64,000 bases of DNA from Microbacterium sp. SLBN-154 (lineage in GTDB: Bacteria; Actinomycetota; Actinomycetes; Actinomycetales; Microbacteriaceae). A program made the position numbers and the translations under genes. A model generated the notes under the pieces. The model was not told the DNA's origin, did no database searches, and worked only from the letters and a program-made list of their open reading frames with translations. Below, piece after piece: positions 27,583-37,168 of the stretch (position 1 is the stretch's first letter; the number at the start of each line of letters is the position of its first letter). The stretch spans positions 2,790,001 through 2,854,000 of the forward strand of contig NZ_VFNL01000001.1 of NCBI RefSeq assembly GCF_006715565.1, read 5' to 3'.

Positions 27583-28862
27583 CGCCGCGGGAGGGCGACG
27601 CCGTCGATCCAGCGCGAGAGGAGCGCTTCCCCGGAGGGCCCGAACGACTCGGCGACGGCGAGACGGAACTCGTGGGTGCCGACCACCTGGTGGCGGTGCA
27701 CGGTGGTCCAGCGCCGCAGGAAGCGGAAGAACGCCGGGTCGCCGGCGGCGGAGCGCAGCGCGTGCAGCGTCAGCGCTCCGCGCTTGTAGACGCGATCGTC
27801 GAACATCGCCTCCGGACCGGGATCGGCGAGGATCAGATCGGCCGGCTCGGCGGCCACCCGCTCCCAGTGCGCGGCGGCGTGGGCGTCCGCGCTCGCCCCG
27901 CCGGAGCGCTCGGACCACAACCACTCGGCGTAGCAGGCGAACCCCTCGTTCAGCCAGATGTCGCTCCAGTCGCGGAGACCGACGCTGTTGCCCACCCACT
28001 GGTGGGCGAGCTCGTGGGCGATGAGGCGCTCGAACGACGGCGCGAGGTGGTTGACGCCGAACAGCGCCATCCCCTGTGCCTCTAGCGGGATCTCCAGGAC
28101 GTCCGGGGTGACGACCATCGCGCAGCGCTCCTGGGGGTAGGCGCCGAAGACATCCTCGAAGACCGCCATCATCCGCGGCAGCGGAGCGAAAGCCCGCCCG
28201 GCGCGTTCGGCGAGTTCGGGGGGATGGACCAGCTCCGCCACCACACCCGGAATGGTCACCGCGCTGGTGGTGAAGCGCCCGACGTGCGCGGCCACGAGGT
28301 AGGTCGGCGTCGGAACGCGCAGCTCGAAGGTGCGGGATTCGAGCCGTCCGCGGCGCCGGACGTCCACCGGCACCCCGGTCGCGATGGCGCGGTACGGCGC
28401 GTCCGTCGCCAGGGTCACGCGGTAGGTCGCCCGGTCGTCGGGGCGGTCGTTGCACGGGAACCAGGTCGGCGCACCGGTGGGCTGCGCGGCGACGAGCGCG
28501 CCGTCATCGAGCTCCTCCCACCCGAGCGTCCCCCAGCGGGTTCGGCGCGGTCGCGGTGCACCGCCGTAGGCGACGTCGATGGAGAACCGCTCCCCCGGTT
28601 CCAACGGCGCGGCCAGGGTGAGGTGAAGAGCGCGGGAGTCCTGACGGAACGCCACCGGGTCGCCGTCCACGCGCACCGAGACCGCCCGCAGGCCGACGAG
28701 ATCCAAGCGCACCTGACGCGTCGAGAGGGCCGCGACGGCGTTCAGAAGCGCCCGCCCGTCGAGGCGGTTGGTGCGCACGCGGTACGTCAGGTCGAGGTCG
28801 TACGACTCGACGTCGAAGGCGGCGTCCCCGCTGTCGGGGGTGTAGACCGAGACCGGGGTCAC
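27576..28862 (-). CDS. M1-family zinc metallopeptidase
   Basis: The protein has 428 residues from a GTG. The zinc site is HELAHQW (about 282-288) with the third ligand in NEGFACYAEWLW about 20 residues on. The N-terminal saddle domain contains TRQVRLDLVGLRAVSV, and the exopeptidase loop reads EAQGMALFG instead of GxMEN, a variant common in short M1 proteins. It lacks the large C-terminal domain of PepN. It begins 13 bases after the synthetase stop and is co-transcribed with it. By analogy with polylysine producers, where a peptidase trims the polymer, it may degrade or process the synthetase product; this is inference. Confidence 0.85.
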   Translation of the reverse strand: MTPVSVYTPDSGDAAFDVESYDLDLTYRVRTNRLDGRALLNAVAALSTRQVRLDLVGLRAVSVRVDGDPVAFRQDSRALHLTLAAPLEPGERFSIDVAYGGAPRPRRTRWGTLGWEELDDGALVAAQPTGAPTWFPCNDRPDDRATYRVTLATDAPYRAIATGVPVDVRRRGRLESRTFELRVPTPTYLVAAHVGRFTTSAVTIPGVVAELVHPPELAERAGRAFAPLPRMMAVFEDVFGAYPQERCAMVVTPDVLEIPLEAQGMALFGVNHLAPSFERLIAHELAHQWVGNSVGLRDWSDIWLNEGFACYAEWLWSERSGGASADAHAAAHWERVAAEPADLILADPGPEAMFDDRVYKRGALTLHALRSAAGDPAFFRFLRRWTTVHRHQVVGTHEFRLAVAESFGPSGEALLSRWIDGVALPRRH

Positions 28863-28875
28863 GAGATCGGGGACA

Positions 28876-31800
28876 TCACGAGGTCGACTGGTAGGCGCGC
28901 ACCTTCACCGCACGCCAGGGTCCGATCGGATTTCCGCTCCATCGTGACCCCACGGGCACGGCCTCGCCGCGCATCACCAGAGACGCCGGGCCGACCGTCG
29001 CGTGCGAGCCGATCACCGCGCCCGGCAGGATGACGCTATGCGGACCGAGGGTCGCGCCGGGCTCGAGGGTGACCGTGTCCATACTCATGATTCGATCATG
29101 GAACAGGTGGGTCTGCACGACGCACCCGCGATTGACCGTGCTGCCGTCGCCGAGGGTGACCAGATCGGGTTCGGGGAGCCAGTAGCTGTCGCACCACACT
29201 CCCCGACCGATTCGAGCCCCGAGGGTTCGCAGCCACACGGCCAGGGCCGGAGTGCCGGCGGCCGCCCGGGCGAACCAGGGTGCGGCGACCATCTCGGTGA
29301 AGGTGTCCGACACCTCGGTGCGCCAGACGAAGCTCGACCACAGGGGGGACTCGCCCGCGCGGATCGATCCGACGATGAGCCACTTCGCCACGGTGGTCAC
29401 GAGCGCTGCCGCGGCTCCTGCGGCCAGAAGCACGACACCCGAGAGCAGCAGGGCGGCGATCGGGGCCGCCTCCCACAGCGCGGCGAGGACGAAGAGCACC
29501 CCCAACCCGATGCCGCAGGTGACGATGACGGGCACGAACCGGCACAGCTCCCACAGCGTCCGTGCGACGCGCAGCCGGACCGGCGGGTGGTAGGTGCGCG
29601 CGTCGTCTCCGTCCGCGGTGACCCGTCGCAGGCGCACGGCCGGCGAGCCGAGCCACGACGATCCGGCCTTCGCCTTGCGCGGCGCGGACGACAGCACCGC
29701 AACGAGGCCGTCGCGGGGCACGCGGTGCCCGGGCGCGGCCATGCCGGAGTTGCCGAGGAAGGCGCGCTTGCCGATGCGCACCGCGCCGATCCGCACCCAG
29801 CCGCGCCGCAGCTCGTAGGACGCCACCATCGTGTCGTCGGCGAGGAACGCCCCGTCTTCGATGCGGGTCATCGACGGCAGAAGCAGCACGGTCGACGCTT
29901 CGACGTCCTTCCCGACCTGGGCGCCGAGGAGCCGGAGCCACACCGGCGTGAAGAGGCTCGAGTAGAGCGGGAAGAGGATCGTGCGGGCGGAGTCGAGCAG
30001 TCGCTCGATGGTCCAGGCGCGCCAACCGTTCGCACTCCGCACCGGGAAGGTGCCCTCGCGGAGGCCGAGAGACAGCAGGCGAACCGCGATGACCACGGCG
30101 GCGGCGAAGACGACACCGGCGACGAGGACTCCCGGGACGAGGAGGGCGAGCGCGCCGAGGAACGCGGTGCCGAGGTCATCCGCCCCTCGGATCCCCGCGG
30201 CCACGACCAGCCCACCGAGGGCGAACGCGACGATCGGAAGGAGGGCCAGCAGAACGGATGACGCGGCGTAGGCCCACAGCCACCGGGTCGGCGCGGGGGC
30301 GCGCTCGACCGGCCACTCCGGCGCGATCTCCCCCACCCGGACAGCGGGCGACCCGGCCCACGACTGATCGGCCTTGACCCGCCCGAACACCGCGGACCCG
30401 GGTGCGATCTCGGCGCGCTGTCCGATGCGGGTGCCCGGGGCCAGCGTCGACCGCGCGCCGACCGTGGCATCCGCCCCGATGCGCACCGGTCCGATCCGCA
30501 CGACGTCGCCGTCGATCCAGGTGCCGGTCAGATCCACCTCCGGCTCGATCGCCGCACCGTCGCCGATGACGAGCATGCCGGTGATCGGCGGCAGGGTGTG
30601 CAGGTCGACGCCCCGGCCCACCGTGGCCCCGAGGGCCCTGGCGTAGTAGACCACCCAGGGGGCGCCGGCCAGCCCGACCGCATCCACCTGGTCGGCGATC
30701 TGCTCGGCGAGCCACAGCCGAAGATGCACACCGCCCCCGCGAGGGTGATCGCCCGCCTTCACCCCGGCGAGGAGCAGTCGCGCCGCCGCGGCGGCGATCG
30801 CCATGCGACCGAAGGGCGTGGCGAACAGGAGCAGTCCCGTCAGGAGCATCGGCCACGGCGCGGTCGGGAGCACCTCGAATCCCGGGACGAGCTGAAGAAG
30901 CGCCGAGGCGGTGAGGAGGTACAGCAGCCACCGGATGCCGCTGAGCACGAACAGCGGCACCGCGAGCAGCGTCTGCGCCCACTGGGTTCGGCGCGGGGTC
31001 GGCCTCGGCCGATGGAAGTCGGTGCGGGCGTCCTCGGCCACGGCTCCGACGGCCTTCGCCATCGCGCCGAGCCGGGGCACGTCGTAGATGTCGGCGACGG
31101 AGAACTCCGGCACCCGGGCTCGCAGCCGCGACACCAGCTGAGCCGCAGCGAGCGAGCCGCCGCCCAGGTCGAAGAAGTCGGCCTCCCGGTCGGCCACCGG
31201 CATCCCGAGCACTGCCTGCCACTGCGCGGCCAGCCACACCTCATCCGGTGAGAGGTCGCTGACATCCAGCTCGACGCCCGGAAGCGGCCAGGGAAGTGCA
31301 GCGCGGTCGACCTTGCCCGAGGTGCGTACCGGAAGGTCGTCGACGACGGCGAGGAGCGGCACGAGCGCCGCAGGAAGGCGCTCGGTGAGGAAGGCGCGGG
31401 CAGCGCCCCGATCCAGATCCGCAGGGGCGACGAGGTAGCCGACGAGGAGGGGGACGCCGGCGTCGCTGGTGCGCACGGCCGCCGCAGCCGCGGCGACACC
31501 GGGAATGTCCTGCAGTGCCGCCTCGACCTCGCCGAGCTCGATCCTTCTGCCGCCCACCTTCACCTGGTCGTCGGCGCGACCGACGAACACCAACCCCTCG
31601 GGGTCGTACCGCACGAGGTCGCCCGATCGATAGGCCCGTTCCCAGCCCAGTTCTGCGAACGGCGCGTACTTCTCGGCGTCCTTGGCGGGGTCGAGGTAAC
31701 GGGCGAGGCCGACGCCCCCGATGATCAGCTCGCCGATCTCGCCCGGCGCGACCCGCACGCCCTCGGCGTCCACGACCGCGAGCGCCCAGCCGTCCAGAGG

Positions 31801-32847
31801 CAGACCGATCCGCACCGGCCCCTCGCCGCCGAGCGGGGCTGCGCAGGCGACCACGGTCGCCTCGGTGGGGCCGTAGGTGTTCCACACCTCGCGTCCCTCC
31901 ACCGACAGACGCGCAGCGAGCTCGGGCGGGCACGCCTCGCCGCCGAAGATCAGCAGCCGCACGCTCTCCAGCGCATCCTGAGGCCACATCGCCGCGAGCG
32001 TTGGTACGGTCGAGACCACGGTGATCCCCTGCCGGATGAGCCACGGTGCGAGATCCTCACCCGACCGCACGAGCGCACGCGGCGCGGGAACCAGGCACGC
32101 GCCGTGCCGCCAGGCGAGCCACATCTCCTCGCAGGAGGCGTCGAAGGCCACCGACAATCCCGCCAGCACACGGTCGTCGGGCCCGAGCGGCGCATCCTGG
32201 AGGAACAGGCGCGCCTCGGCGTCGACGAACGCCGCGGCCGACCGGTGCGTGACGGCGACGCCCTTCGGCACGCCTGTGGAGCCGGACGTGAAGATGACCC
32301 ACGCGTCGTCGTCGGGCGTCGGGGGCTCGAGCAGTGCGAGCGCAGCGGTGTCGGTCGGCACCCGGGAAGCTCCCCGACCGGCGGGGGCGTCCGGACGAGA
32401 CGACGCCTGGCGCGCGACGTCATCGCCGACGAACACCAGGCCGTCGGTGAGGATCCCGGCGACCCGGGCCTCGCCGAAGACCAGACGGGCCCGCTCGTCC
32501 GGGTCGTCGGCGTCGACCGGCACGTACGCAGCTCCTGCGGCGAGGATCCCGAGGATCGCGAGATACAGATCCTTGGAGCCGGAGGCGATCCGGACTCCGA
32601 TGCGATCACCGCGCGTCACCCCTGCCCCCTGCAGCCGGAGCGCGAGACGCCCGGCGGTGCGCACCGTTTCGCGGTAGCTGAGGGCGGTCGACCCGTCATC
32701 GATCGCGGAGGCCTCGGGGTGGCGGGCGGCGGTCTCGCGGACGATGTCCCACAGCGTCCGAGCGGGCGGGGCGGTGCCGGCACGGTCGAGCTCGGACTGG
32801 TGGCGATCGTTCCCCGGGTGGAGGGGGATCGGGTCCGATTCGGGCAT
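28876..32847 (-). CDS. Pls-type nonribosomal peptide synthetase (adenylation-carrier-membrane-tandem LbH architecture)
   Basis: The protein has 1323 residues, close to the length I recall for epsilon-poly-lysine synthetase. The adenylation domain (about 30-510) carries FTSGSTGVPKGV near 187, YGPTE near 324 and a YRSGDLVRY motif. A carrier domain has FFDLGGGSLAAAQL with its pantetheine Ser near 561. Then come membrane segments near 626-655, 852-929 and 1102-1150, separating three left-handed beta-helix-like regions (about 735-832, 982-1069, 1205-1323). Pocket residues by alignment to GrsA read D-A-E-S-I-G-T-V-V-K, resembling lysine-type codes. The ATG has TACGAT seven bases upstream. No condensation or thioesterase domain is present, as in Pls enzymes. 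The product is unproven. Confidence 0.87.
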   Translation of the reverse strand: MPESDPIPLHPGNDRHQSELDRAGTAPPARTLWDIVRETAARHPEASAIDDGSTALSYRETVRTAGRLALRLQGAGVTRGDRIGVRIASGSKDLYLAILGILAAGAAYVPVDADDPDERARLVFGEARVAGILTDGLVFVGDDVARQASSRPDAPAGRGASRVPTDTAALALLEPPTPDDDAWVIFTSGSTGVPKGVAVTHRSAAAFVDAEARLFLQDAPLGPDDRVLAGLSVAFDASCEEMWLAWRHGACLVPAPRALVRSGEDLAPWLIRQGITVVSTVPTLAAMWPQDALESVRLLIFGGEACPPELAARLSVEGREVWNTYGPTEATVVACAAPLGGEGPVRIGLPLDGWALAVVDAEGVRVAPGEIGELIIGGVGLARYLDPAKDAEKYAPFAELGWERAYRSGDLVRYDPEGLVFVGRADDQVKVGGRRIELGEVEAALQDIPGVAAAAAAVRTSDAGVPLLVGYLVAPADLDRGAARAFLTERLPAALVPLLAVVDDLPVRTSGKVDRAALPWPLPGVELDVSDLSPDEVWLAAQWQAVLGMPVADREADFFDLGGGSLAAAQLVSRLRARVPEFSVADIYDVPRLGAMAKAVGAVAEDARTDFHRPRPTPRRTQWAQTLLAVPLFVLSGIRWLLYLLTASALLQLVPGFEVLPTAPWPMLLTGLLLFATPFGRMAIAAAAARLLLAGVKAGDHPRGGGVHLRLWLAEQIADQVDAVGLAGAPWVVYYARALGATVGRGVDLHTLPPITGMLVIGDGAAIEPEVDLTGTWIDGDVVRIGPVRIGADATVGARSTLAPGTRIGQRAEIAPGSAVFGRVKADQSWAGSPAVRVGEIAPEWPVERAPAPTRWLWAYAASSVLLALLPIVAFALGGLVVAAGIRGADDLGTAFLGALALLVPGVLVAGVVFAAAVVIAVRLLSLGLREGTFPVRSANGWRAWTIERLLDSARTILFPLYSSLFTPVWLRLLGAQVGKDVEASTVLLLPSMTRIEDGAFLADDTMVASYELRRGWVRIGAVRIGKRAFLGNSGMAAPGHRVPRDGLVAVLSSAPRKAKAGSSWLGSPAVRLRRVTADGDDARTYHPPVRLRVARTLWELCRFVPVIVTCGIGLGVLFVLAALWEAAPIAALLLSGVVLLAAGAAAALVTTVAKWLIVGSIRAGESPLWSSFVWRTEVSDTFTEMVAAPWFARAAAGTPALAVWLRTLGARIGRGVWCDSYWLPEPDLVTLGDGSTVNRGCVVQTHLFHDRIMSMDTVTLEPGATLGPHSVILPGAVIGSHATVGPASLVMRGEAVPVGSRWSGNPIGPWRAVKVRAYQSTS

Positions 32848-32854
32848 GCCTCGG

Positions 32855-32860
32855 ATCGTA
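32855..32860 (-). promoter_or_regulatory. -10 element of the synthetase/peptidase operon
   Basis: TACGAT on the minus strand is seven bases before the ATG, predicting leaderless initiation. The PHO box at 32903-32920 lies 43-65 bases further upstream, within range of an activator or repressor. Confidence 0.5.
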
Positions 32861-32902
32861 GCGAGAGAAGGTGACGCGACCGGTCGCTGCGGGCAGGGGG
32901 TC

Positions 32903-32920
32903 GTTCACCTGCCGTTCACC
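32903..32920. promoter_or_regulatory. PHO box between the synthetase and pstS
   Basis: GTTCACC-TGCC-GTTCACC is a perfect tandem of the consensus phosphate-regulator repeat with an 11-base period. It lies about 31 bases before the pstS -10 hexamer TAGCGT (32952-32957). RegX3 is the expected binder. It could also affect the divergent synthetase promoter. Confidence 0.88.
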
Positions 32921-32951
32921 GTCTCAGCGCACTCTCTTAAGAGTCGATGCT

Positions 32952-32957
32952 TAGCGT
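32952..32957 (+). promoter_or_regulatory. -10 element of pstS
   Basis: TAGCGT predicts a start near 32964 and a leader of about 47 bases with GAAGGA eight bases before the GTG start codon. A 10-base palindrome CTCTTAAGAG (32934-32943) sits between the PHO box and this element. Confidence 0.5.
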
Positions 32958-33010
32958 GCCCTCCGGACCCTGCACCGGGCATCCATTCCCCAACCCGAAG
33001 GATTCACACA

Positions 33011-34117
33011 GTGAAGATCTCTCGCATTGCTCAGCTGGGCGCCGTCGCGGCCGTCGCGGCGCTGACGCTCACCGCCTGCGCCGCCAACGAGACCGCCCCC
33101 GCCGGCGGCGACTCCTCCGACGCCTCGGAGTCGACCCTCTCGGGCGAGCTCGTCGGCGCGGGTTCCTCCGCTTCGGAAGTCGCGGTCCAGACGTGGGGCG
33201 CCGGTTTCCAGACCGCCAACCCCGACGTGACCGTCAGCTACGACCCCTCGGGCTCGGGCGCCGGCCGTGACTCGTTCCAGGCCGGAGCGGTCGCCTTCGC
33301 AGGATCCGACCGCGCCTTCACCGCCGACGAGATCGCAGAGGGCCCCTTCGACGGGTGCGTCGACGGATCCGGCATCATCCAGCTGCCGGCGTACATCTCC
33401 CCCATCGCCGTGATCTTCAACCTCGAGGGTGTCGAGGAGCTGAACATGGATGCCGCCACCATCGCGGGCATCTTCGCGGGCGAGATCACCAACTGGAACG
33501 ACCCGGCCATCGCCGCGACCAACGAGGGCGTCGAGCTGCCCGACCAGCAGATCACCCCGGTTCACCGCGCCGACGACTCCGGCACCACCGAGAACTTCAC
33601 CGACTACCTCTACCAGGCAGCCCCCGACGTGTGGACCTATGAGCCCGACGGCGTGTGGCCGCTGCAGTCCGGCGAGGCCGCGCAGGGCACCTCCGGTGTC
33701 GTGGCCGCCGTCGAGGGCGGCGTCGGCACCATCGGCTACGCCGACGCGTCGCGCGCCGAGGGCTTCGGTCAGGTCTCCGTGCAGGTCGGGGATGAGTTCA
33801 TCGCCTTCTCGCCCGAGGCCGCTGCGGCCATCGTCGACGCGTCGCCGCGTGAAGAGGGACGCACCGAGGGTGACCTCGCCGTCGCGATCGACCGCACGCC
33901 CGACGAGGCTGCGTACCCCATCGTCCTCGTCGCGTACAGCATCGCCTGCGAGGAGTACGCGGACCCGGCTCAGGCACCGCTGGTGAAGGGCTTCCTCGAG
34001 TACGCCATCAGCCCCGAGGGCCAGGACGAGGCCGCGGCCGCCGCCGGTTCTGCGCCGATCTCCGACACGCAGCGCGAGACCATGCAGGCTGCGATCGACC
34101 TGATCGTCACGGAGTGA
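33011..34117 (+). CDS. pstS: Phosphate ABC transporter substrate-binding lipoprotein PstS
   Basis: The protein has 368 residues from a GTG. The signal peptide ends in AALTLTACAANE, a lipobox with its Cys near residue 23. The mature domain starts GELVGAGSSASEVAVQTW and has YDPSGSGAGRDSF, AFAGSDRAF and PVHRADDSGTTENF, the phosphate-binding Ser, Asp, Arg and Thr loops. It captures phosphate outside the membrane for PstCAB. A PHO box precedes it and a strong hairpin follows it. Confidence 0.96.
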   Translation: MKISRIAQLGAVAAVAALTLTACAANETAPAGGDSSDASESTLSGELVGAGSSASEVAVQTWGAGFQTANPDVTVSYDPSGSGAGRDSFQAGAVAFAGSDRAFTADEIAEGPFDGCVDGSGIIQLPAYISPIAVIFNLEGVEELNMDAATIAGIFAGEITNWNDPAIAATNEGVELPDQQITPVHRADDSGTTENFTDYLYQAAPDVWTYEPDGVWPLQSGEAAQGTSGVVAAVEGGVGTIGYADASRAEGFGQVSVQVGDEFIAFSPEAAAAIVDASPREEGRTEGDLAVAIDRTPDEAAYPIVLVAYSIACEEYADPAQAPLVKGFLEYAISPEGQDEAAAAAGSAPISDTQRETMQAAIDLIVTE

Positions 34118-34121
34118 CACG

Positions 34122-34157
34122 ATGGTGTCCGACCCGCTTCGGCGGGTCGGACACCAT
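34122..34157 (+). terminator. Stem-loop between pstS and pstC
   Basis: A perfect 16-bp stem closes the tetraloop TTCG, five bases after the pstS stop; there is no following T-run. In many binding-protein operons such a hairpin gives partial termination or protects the upstream message, raising PstS above PstCAB. Confidence 0.75.
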
Positions 34158-34205
34158 TCCTCTCCCCCGGGAGAACATCCGCACCCCACCCGAGAACAGG
34201 ATGAG

Positions 34206-35159
34206 ATGACCACTCTGGCTCCCCCGGCGGTCGAAGACCGCGCGAAGCCGAAGCAGCGGCCCGGCGACCGCTGGTTCTCGGGAACAGCACTCTTCGCCGG
34301 CTCGATGATCCTCGTGACCCTCGCCGCGGTCGCGATCTTCCTCATCGTCCAGTCGATCCCCGGTCTCACCGCCACGAGCGAGAACGCGTCGATCCTGACC
34401 TCGACCTTCTGGTCGTACGTCTGGCCCCTTGCCTTCGGGACCCTCTGGGCTTCCCTCCTCGCGCTCGTGATGGCCGTGCCGCTGTCCGTCGCGGTCGCCC
34501 TCTTCATCTCCCACTACTCTCCGCGCCGCCTGGCGCAGACCCTCGGTTACATCGTCGACCTCCTGGCTGCCGTCCCGTCGGTCGTCTTCGGCCTCTGGGG
34601 CATCCTCGTCCTCGCGCCCGCCGTGCAGCCGGTCTACACCTGGCTCGTGGACAACGCGGGCTGGTTCCCGCTGTTCGCCGGCCCCGTCTCGGGCACGGGC
34701 CGCACGATCTTCACCGCCGCGATGGTGCTCACCGTCATGGTGACGCCGATCATCACCGCCATCTGTCGAGAGATCTTCCTGCAGACCCCGGTCCTCCACG
34801 AGGAGGCGGCCCTCGCCCTCGGCGCCACGCGCTGGGAGATGGTGCGGATGGCGGTGTTCCCCTTCGGCCGCTCCGGAATCGTCTCGGCCTCGATGCTGGG
34901 TCTCGGCCGCGCCCTCGGCGAGACGATGGCCGTGGCCATGGTGCTCTCCGCCACCGGCGTGGTCACGTTCCGCCTCTTCACCTCGGAGAACCCCAGCACG
35001 ATCCCCGCGAACATCGCGCTGACCTTCCCCGAGGCCTACGGGGTCAACGTCAACGTCCTCATCGCGACGGGCCTCATCCTCTTCATCGTCACCTTCGCCG
35101 TCAACGCGCTCGCCCGCTGGGTCGTCAGCCGGCGCAAGGAATTCTCGGGAGCGAACTGA
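34206..35159 (+). CDS. pstC: Phosphate ABC transporter permease PstC
   Basis: The 317-residue protein has six membrane helices and a cytoplasmic N-terminal tail. The EAA coupling loop is EEAALALGATRWEMVRMAVFP, followed by GRALGETMAVAMVL, the PstC signature. DLLAAVPSVVFGLWG is also typical. I choose the ATG at 34206, preceded by AGGATGAG. With PstA it forms the membrane channel. Confidence 0.95.
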   Translation: MTTLAPPAVEDRAKPKQRPGDRWFSGTALFAGSMILVTLAAVAIFLIVQSIPGLTATSENASILTSTFWSYVWPLAFGTLWASLLALVMAVPLSVAVALFISHYSPRRLAQTLGYIVDLLAAVPSVVFGLWGILVLAPAVQPVYTWLVDNAGWFPLFAGPVSGTGRTIFTAAMVLTVMVTPIITAICREIFLQTPVLHEEAALALGATRWEMVRMAVFPFGRSGIVSASMLGLGRALGETMAVAMVLSATGVVTFRLFTSENPSTIPANIALTFPEAYGVNVNVLIATGLILFIVTFAVNALARWVVSRRKEFSGAN

Positions 35160-35160
35160 C

Positions 35161-36270
35161 ATGGCCCTCACCTCCGCTCCCCCGACCGAGACCCCCTCGG
35201 CTCCCCCGCTCGCCGTCGACCAGCGGATCACCACCGGTCGCCTGCCGAAGTGGGCTCCCTGGGGCATCCTCGGCGCGAGCATCCTGCTCAGCCTGATCTT
35301 CTTCGGCATCCTCGCCCTGGCCCCCGAGGGAAGCTTCAACGTCGCCGGTTTCGCGGTCGTCGCAGCCCTGGCCTACCTGGTCTTGATCACCGTGGTGTCG
35401 AGCTTCGTCGAAGGCCGCCGCAAGGCCGTGGACCGGCTCGTGACGGGCATCGTCACCACCGCCTTCGCCATCGCGATGGTGCCGCTGGTCTCCCTCGCCT
35501 TCACCGCGATCACCAACGGAATCGCAGGGCTCTCGGCAGAGTTCTTCACCTCCTCGATGCGCAACGTCGTCGGCGAGGGCGGCGGCGCGCTCCACGCCAT
35601 CGTGGGAACCCTCCTCATCACCGGCGCGGCCGCGGTCATCTCGATCCCGATCGGGCTGTTCACCGCGATCTACCTCGTCGAGTACGGCGACGGCAAGCGC
35701 CTGGCGCGGGGCATCACCTTCCTCGTCGACGTCATGACCGGCATCCCCTCGATCGTCGCAGGCCTGTTCGCCTACGCCCTCTTCGTCATCTTCTTCGGCC
35801 AGGGCATCCGGCTCGGCATCATGGGTGCGATCGCGCTGTCGGTACTCATGATCCCCGTCGTCGTCCGGTCGTGCGAGGAGATGCTGCGGCTCGTGCCGAA
35901 CGAGCTGCGTGAAGCGTCGCTGGCCCTCGGCGTACCGAAGTGGCTGACCATCGCCAAGGTGGTCCTCCCCACGGCGATCGGCGGCATCGTCACCGGCATC
36001 ATGCTCTCGATCGCCCGCGTCATCGGCGAGACCGCGCCCCTTCTCATCACCGCCGGCTTCACCACGAGCATGAACTACAACCTGTTCGAGGGGCGCATGA
36101 TGACCCTCCCGGTGTTCACGTACACACAGTTCATGAACCAGGGCATCCCGGCCGAGGCGTACATCAACCGCGCGTGGGCTGCCGCCCTCGTCCTCATCCT
36201 GATCGTGATGGCGCTGAACATCGTCGCGCGCGTGATCGCCAACTTCTACGCGCCCTCCAAGGGCCGCTGA
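35161..36270 (+). CDS. pstA: Phosphate ABC transporter permease PstA
   Basis: The 369-residue protein begins one base after pstC. It has an N-terminal Pro-rich tail, two extra membrane helices (about 38-85) found in actinobacterial PstA, and the six-helix permease core. The coupling loop is [21 protein letters not shown], and [15 protein letters not shown] is the PstA signature. It pairs with PstC. Confidence 0.95.
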   Translation: MALTSAPPTETPSAPPLAVDQRITTGRLPKWAPWGILGASILLSLIFFGILALAPEGSFNVAGFAVVAALAYLVLITVVSSFVEGRRKAVDRLVTGIVTTAFAIAMVPLVSLAFTAITNGIAGLSAEFFTSSMRNVVGEGGGALHAIVGTLLITGAAAVISIPIGLFTAIYLVEYGDGKRLARGITFLVDVMTGIPSIVAGLFAYALFVIFFGQGIRLGIMGAIALSVLMIPVVVRSCEEMLRLVPNELREASLALGVPKWLTIAKVVLPTAIGGIVTGIMLSIARVIGETAPLLITAGFTTSMNYNLFEGRMMTLPVFTYTQFMNQGIPAEAYINRAWAAALVLILIVMALNIVARVIANFYAPSKGR

Positions 36271-36299
36271 CCCCCTTCTCCACCCGAATCAGAGGAATC

Positions 36300-37079
36300 G
36301 TGTCCAAGAGCATCGAAGTCAACGACCTGAACGTCTACTACGGCGACTTCCTCGCCGTCGAAGGCGTCTCCCTTAACATCGAGCCCCGCAGTGTCACCGC
36401 GTTCATCGGCCCGTCGGGCTGCGGCAAGTCGACGTTCCTACGCACGCTGAACCGCATGCACGAGGTCATCCCCGGCGCTCGCGTGGAAGGCGATGTGCTG
36501 CTCGACGGAGACAACCTGTACGGCTCGAACGTCGATCCGGTGCTGGTCCGGCGTCAGATCGGCATGGTGTTCCAGCGGCCGAACCCCTTCCCCACGATGT
36601 CGATCCGCGACAACGTGCTGGCCGGGGTGAAGCTGAACAACAAGCGGCTGTCGAAATCCGATGCCGATGGTCTGGTCGAGAAGTCGCTGAAGGGCGCCAA
36701 CCTCTGGAACGAGGTCAAGGACCGCCTCGAGCGCCCCGGTTCGAGCCTGTCGGGCGGCCAGCAGCAGCGTCTGTGCATCGCGCGCGCCATCGCCGTGTCA
36801 CCGCAGGTGCTGCTGATGGACGAGCCCTGCTCGGCCCTCGACCCGATCTCGACCTACGCCATCGAGGAGCTCATCGCCGAGCTGAAGAACGAATACACCG
36901 TCGTCATCGTCACCCACAACATGCAGCAGGCGTCGCGGGTGTCGGACAAGACGGCGTTCTTCAACATCGCCGGCACCGGCAAGCCCGGCAAGCTCATCGA
37001 GTACGACGACACCACCACGATCTTCACGACGCCGTCGGTGCAGGCCACCGAGGACTACGTCTCGGGTCGCTTCGGATAA
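36300..37079 (+). CDS. pstB: Phosphate ABC transporter ATP-binding protein PstB
   Basis: The protein has 259 residues from a GTG with AGAGGA upstream. Walker A is GPSGCGKST, the ABC signature [16 protein letters not shown], and Walker B reads [15 protein letters not shown]; the Cys-Ser in that box is diagnostic of PstB. It powers phosphate import and takes part in phosphate signalling through PhoU. Confidence 0.97.
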   Translation: MSKSIEVNDLNVYYGDFLAVEGVSLNIEPRSVTAFIGPSGCGKSTFLRTLNRMHEVIPGARVEGDVLLDGDNLYGSNVDPVLVRRQIGMVFQRPNPFPTMSIRDNVLAGVKLNNKRLSKSDADGLVEKSLKGANLWNEVKDRLERPGSSLSGGQQQRLCIARAIAVSPQVLLMDEPCSALDPISTYAIEELIAELKNEYTVVIVTHNMQQASRVSDKTAFFNIAGTGKPGKLIEYDDTTTIFTTPSVQATEDYVSGRFG

Positions 37080-37095
37080 AGACCTCGCACACCTC

Positions 37096-37141
37096 CGCCG
37101 CGCGGCGCGCCCTGCTGGGGGGCTCGGCCCGTCGCGCGGCG
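37096..37141. terminator. Possible terminator between pstB and pabC
   Basis: CGCCGCGCG (37096-37104) and CGCGCGGCG (37133-37141) are complementary around a 28-base loop between two convergent genes. The long loop and lack of a T-run make this weak. Confidence 0.35.
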
Positions 37142-37168
37142 AGAGCACTGTCGCGCGGGGCGCGGTCG

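Noticed and set aside
32951..34507. 518-codon frame antisense to pstS/pstC
   Set aside because: Shadow of pstS; no plausible product.
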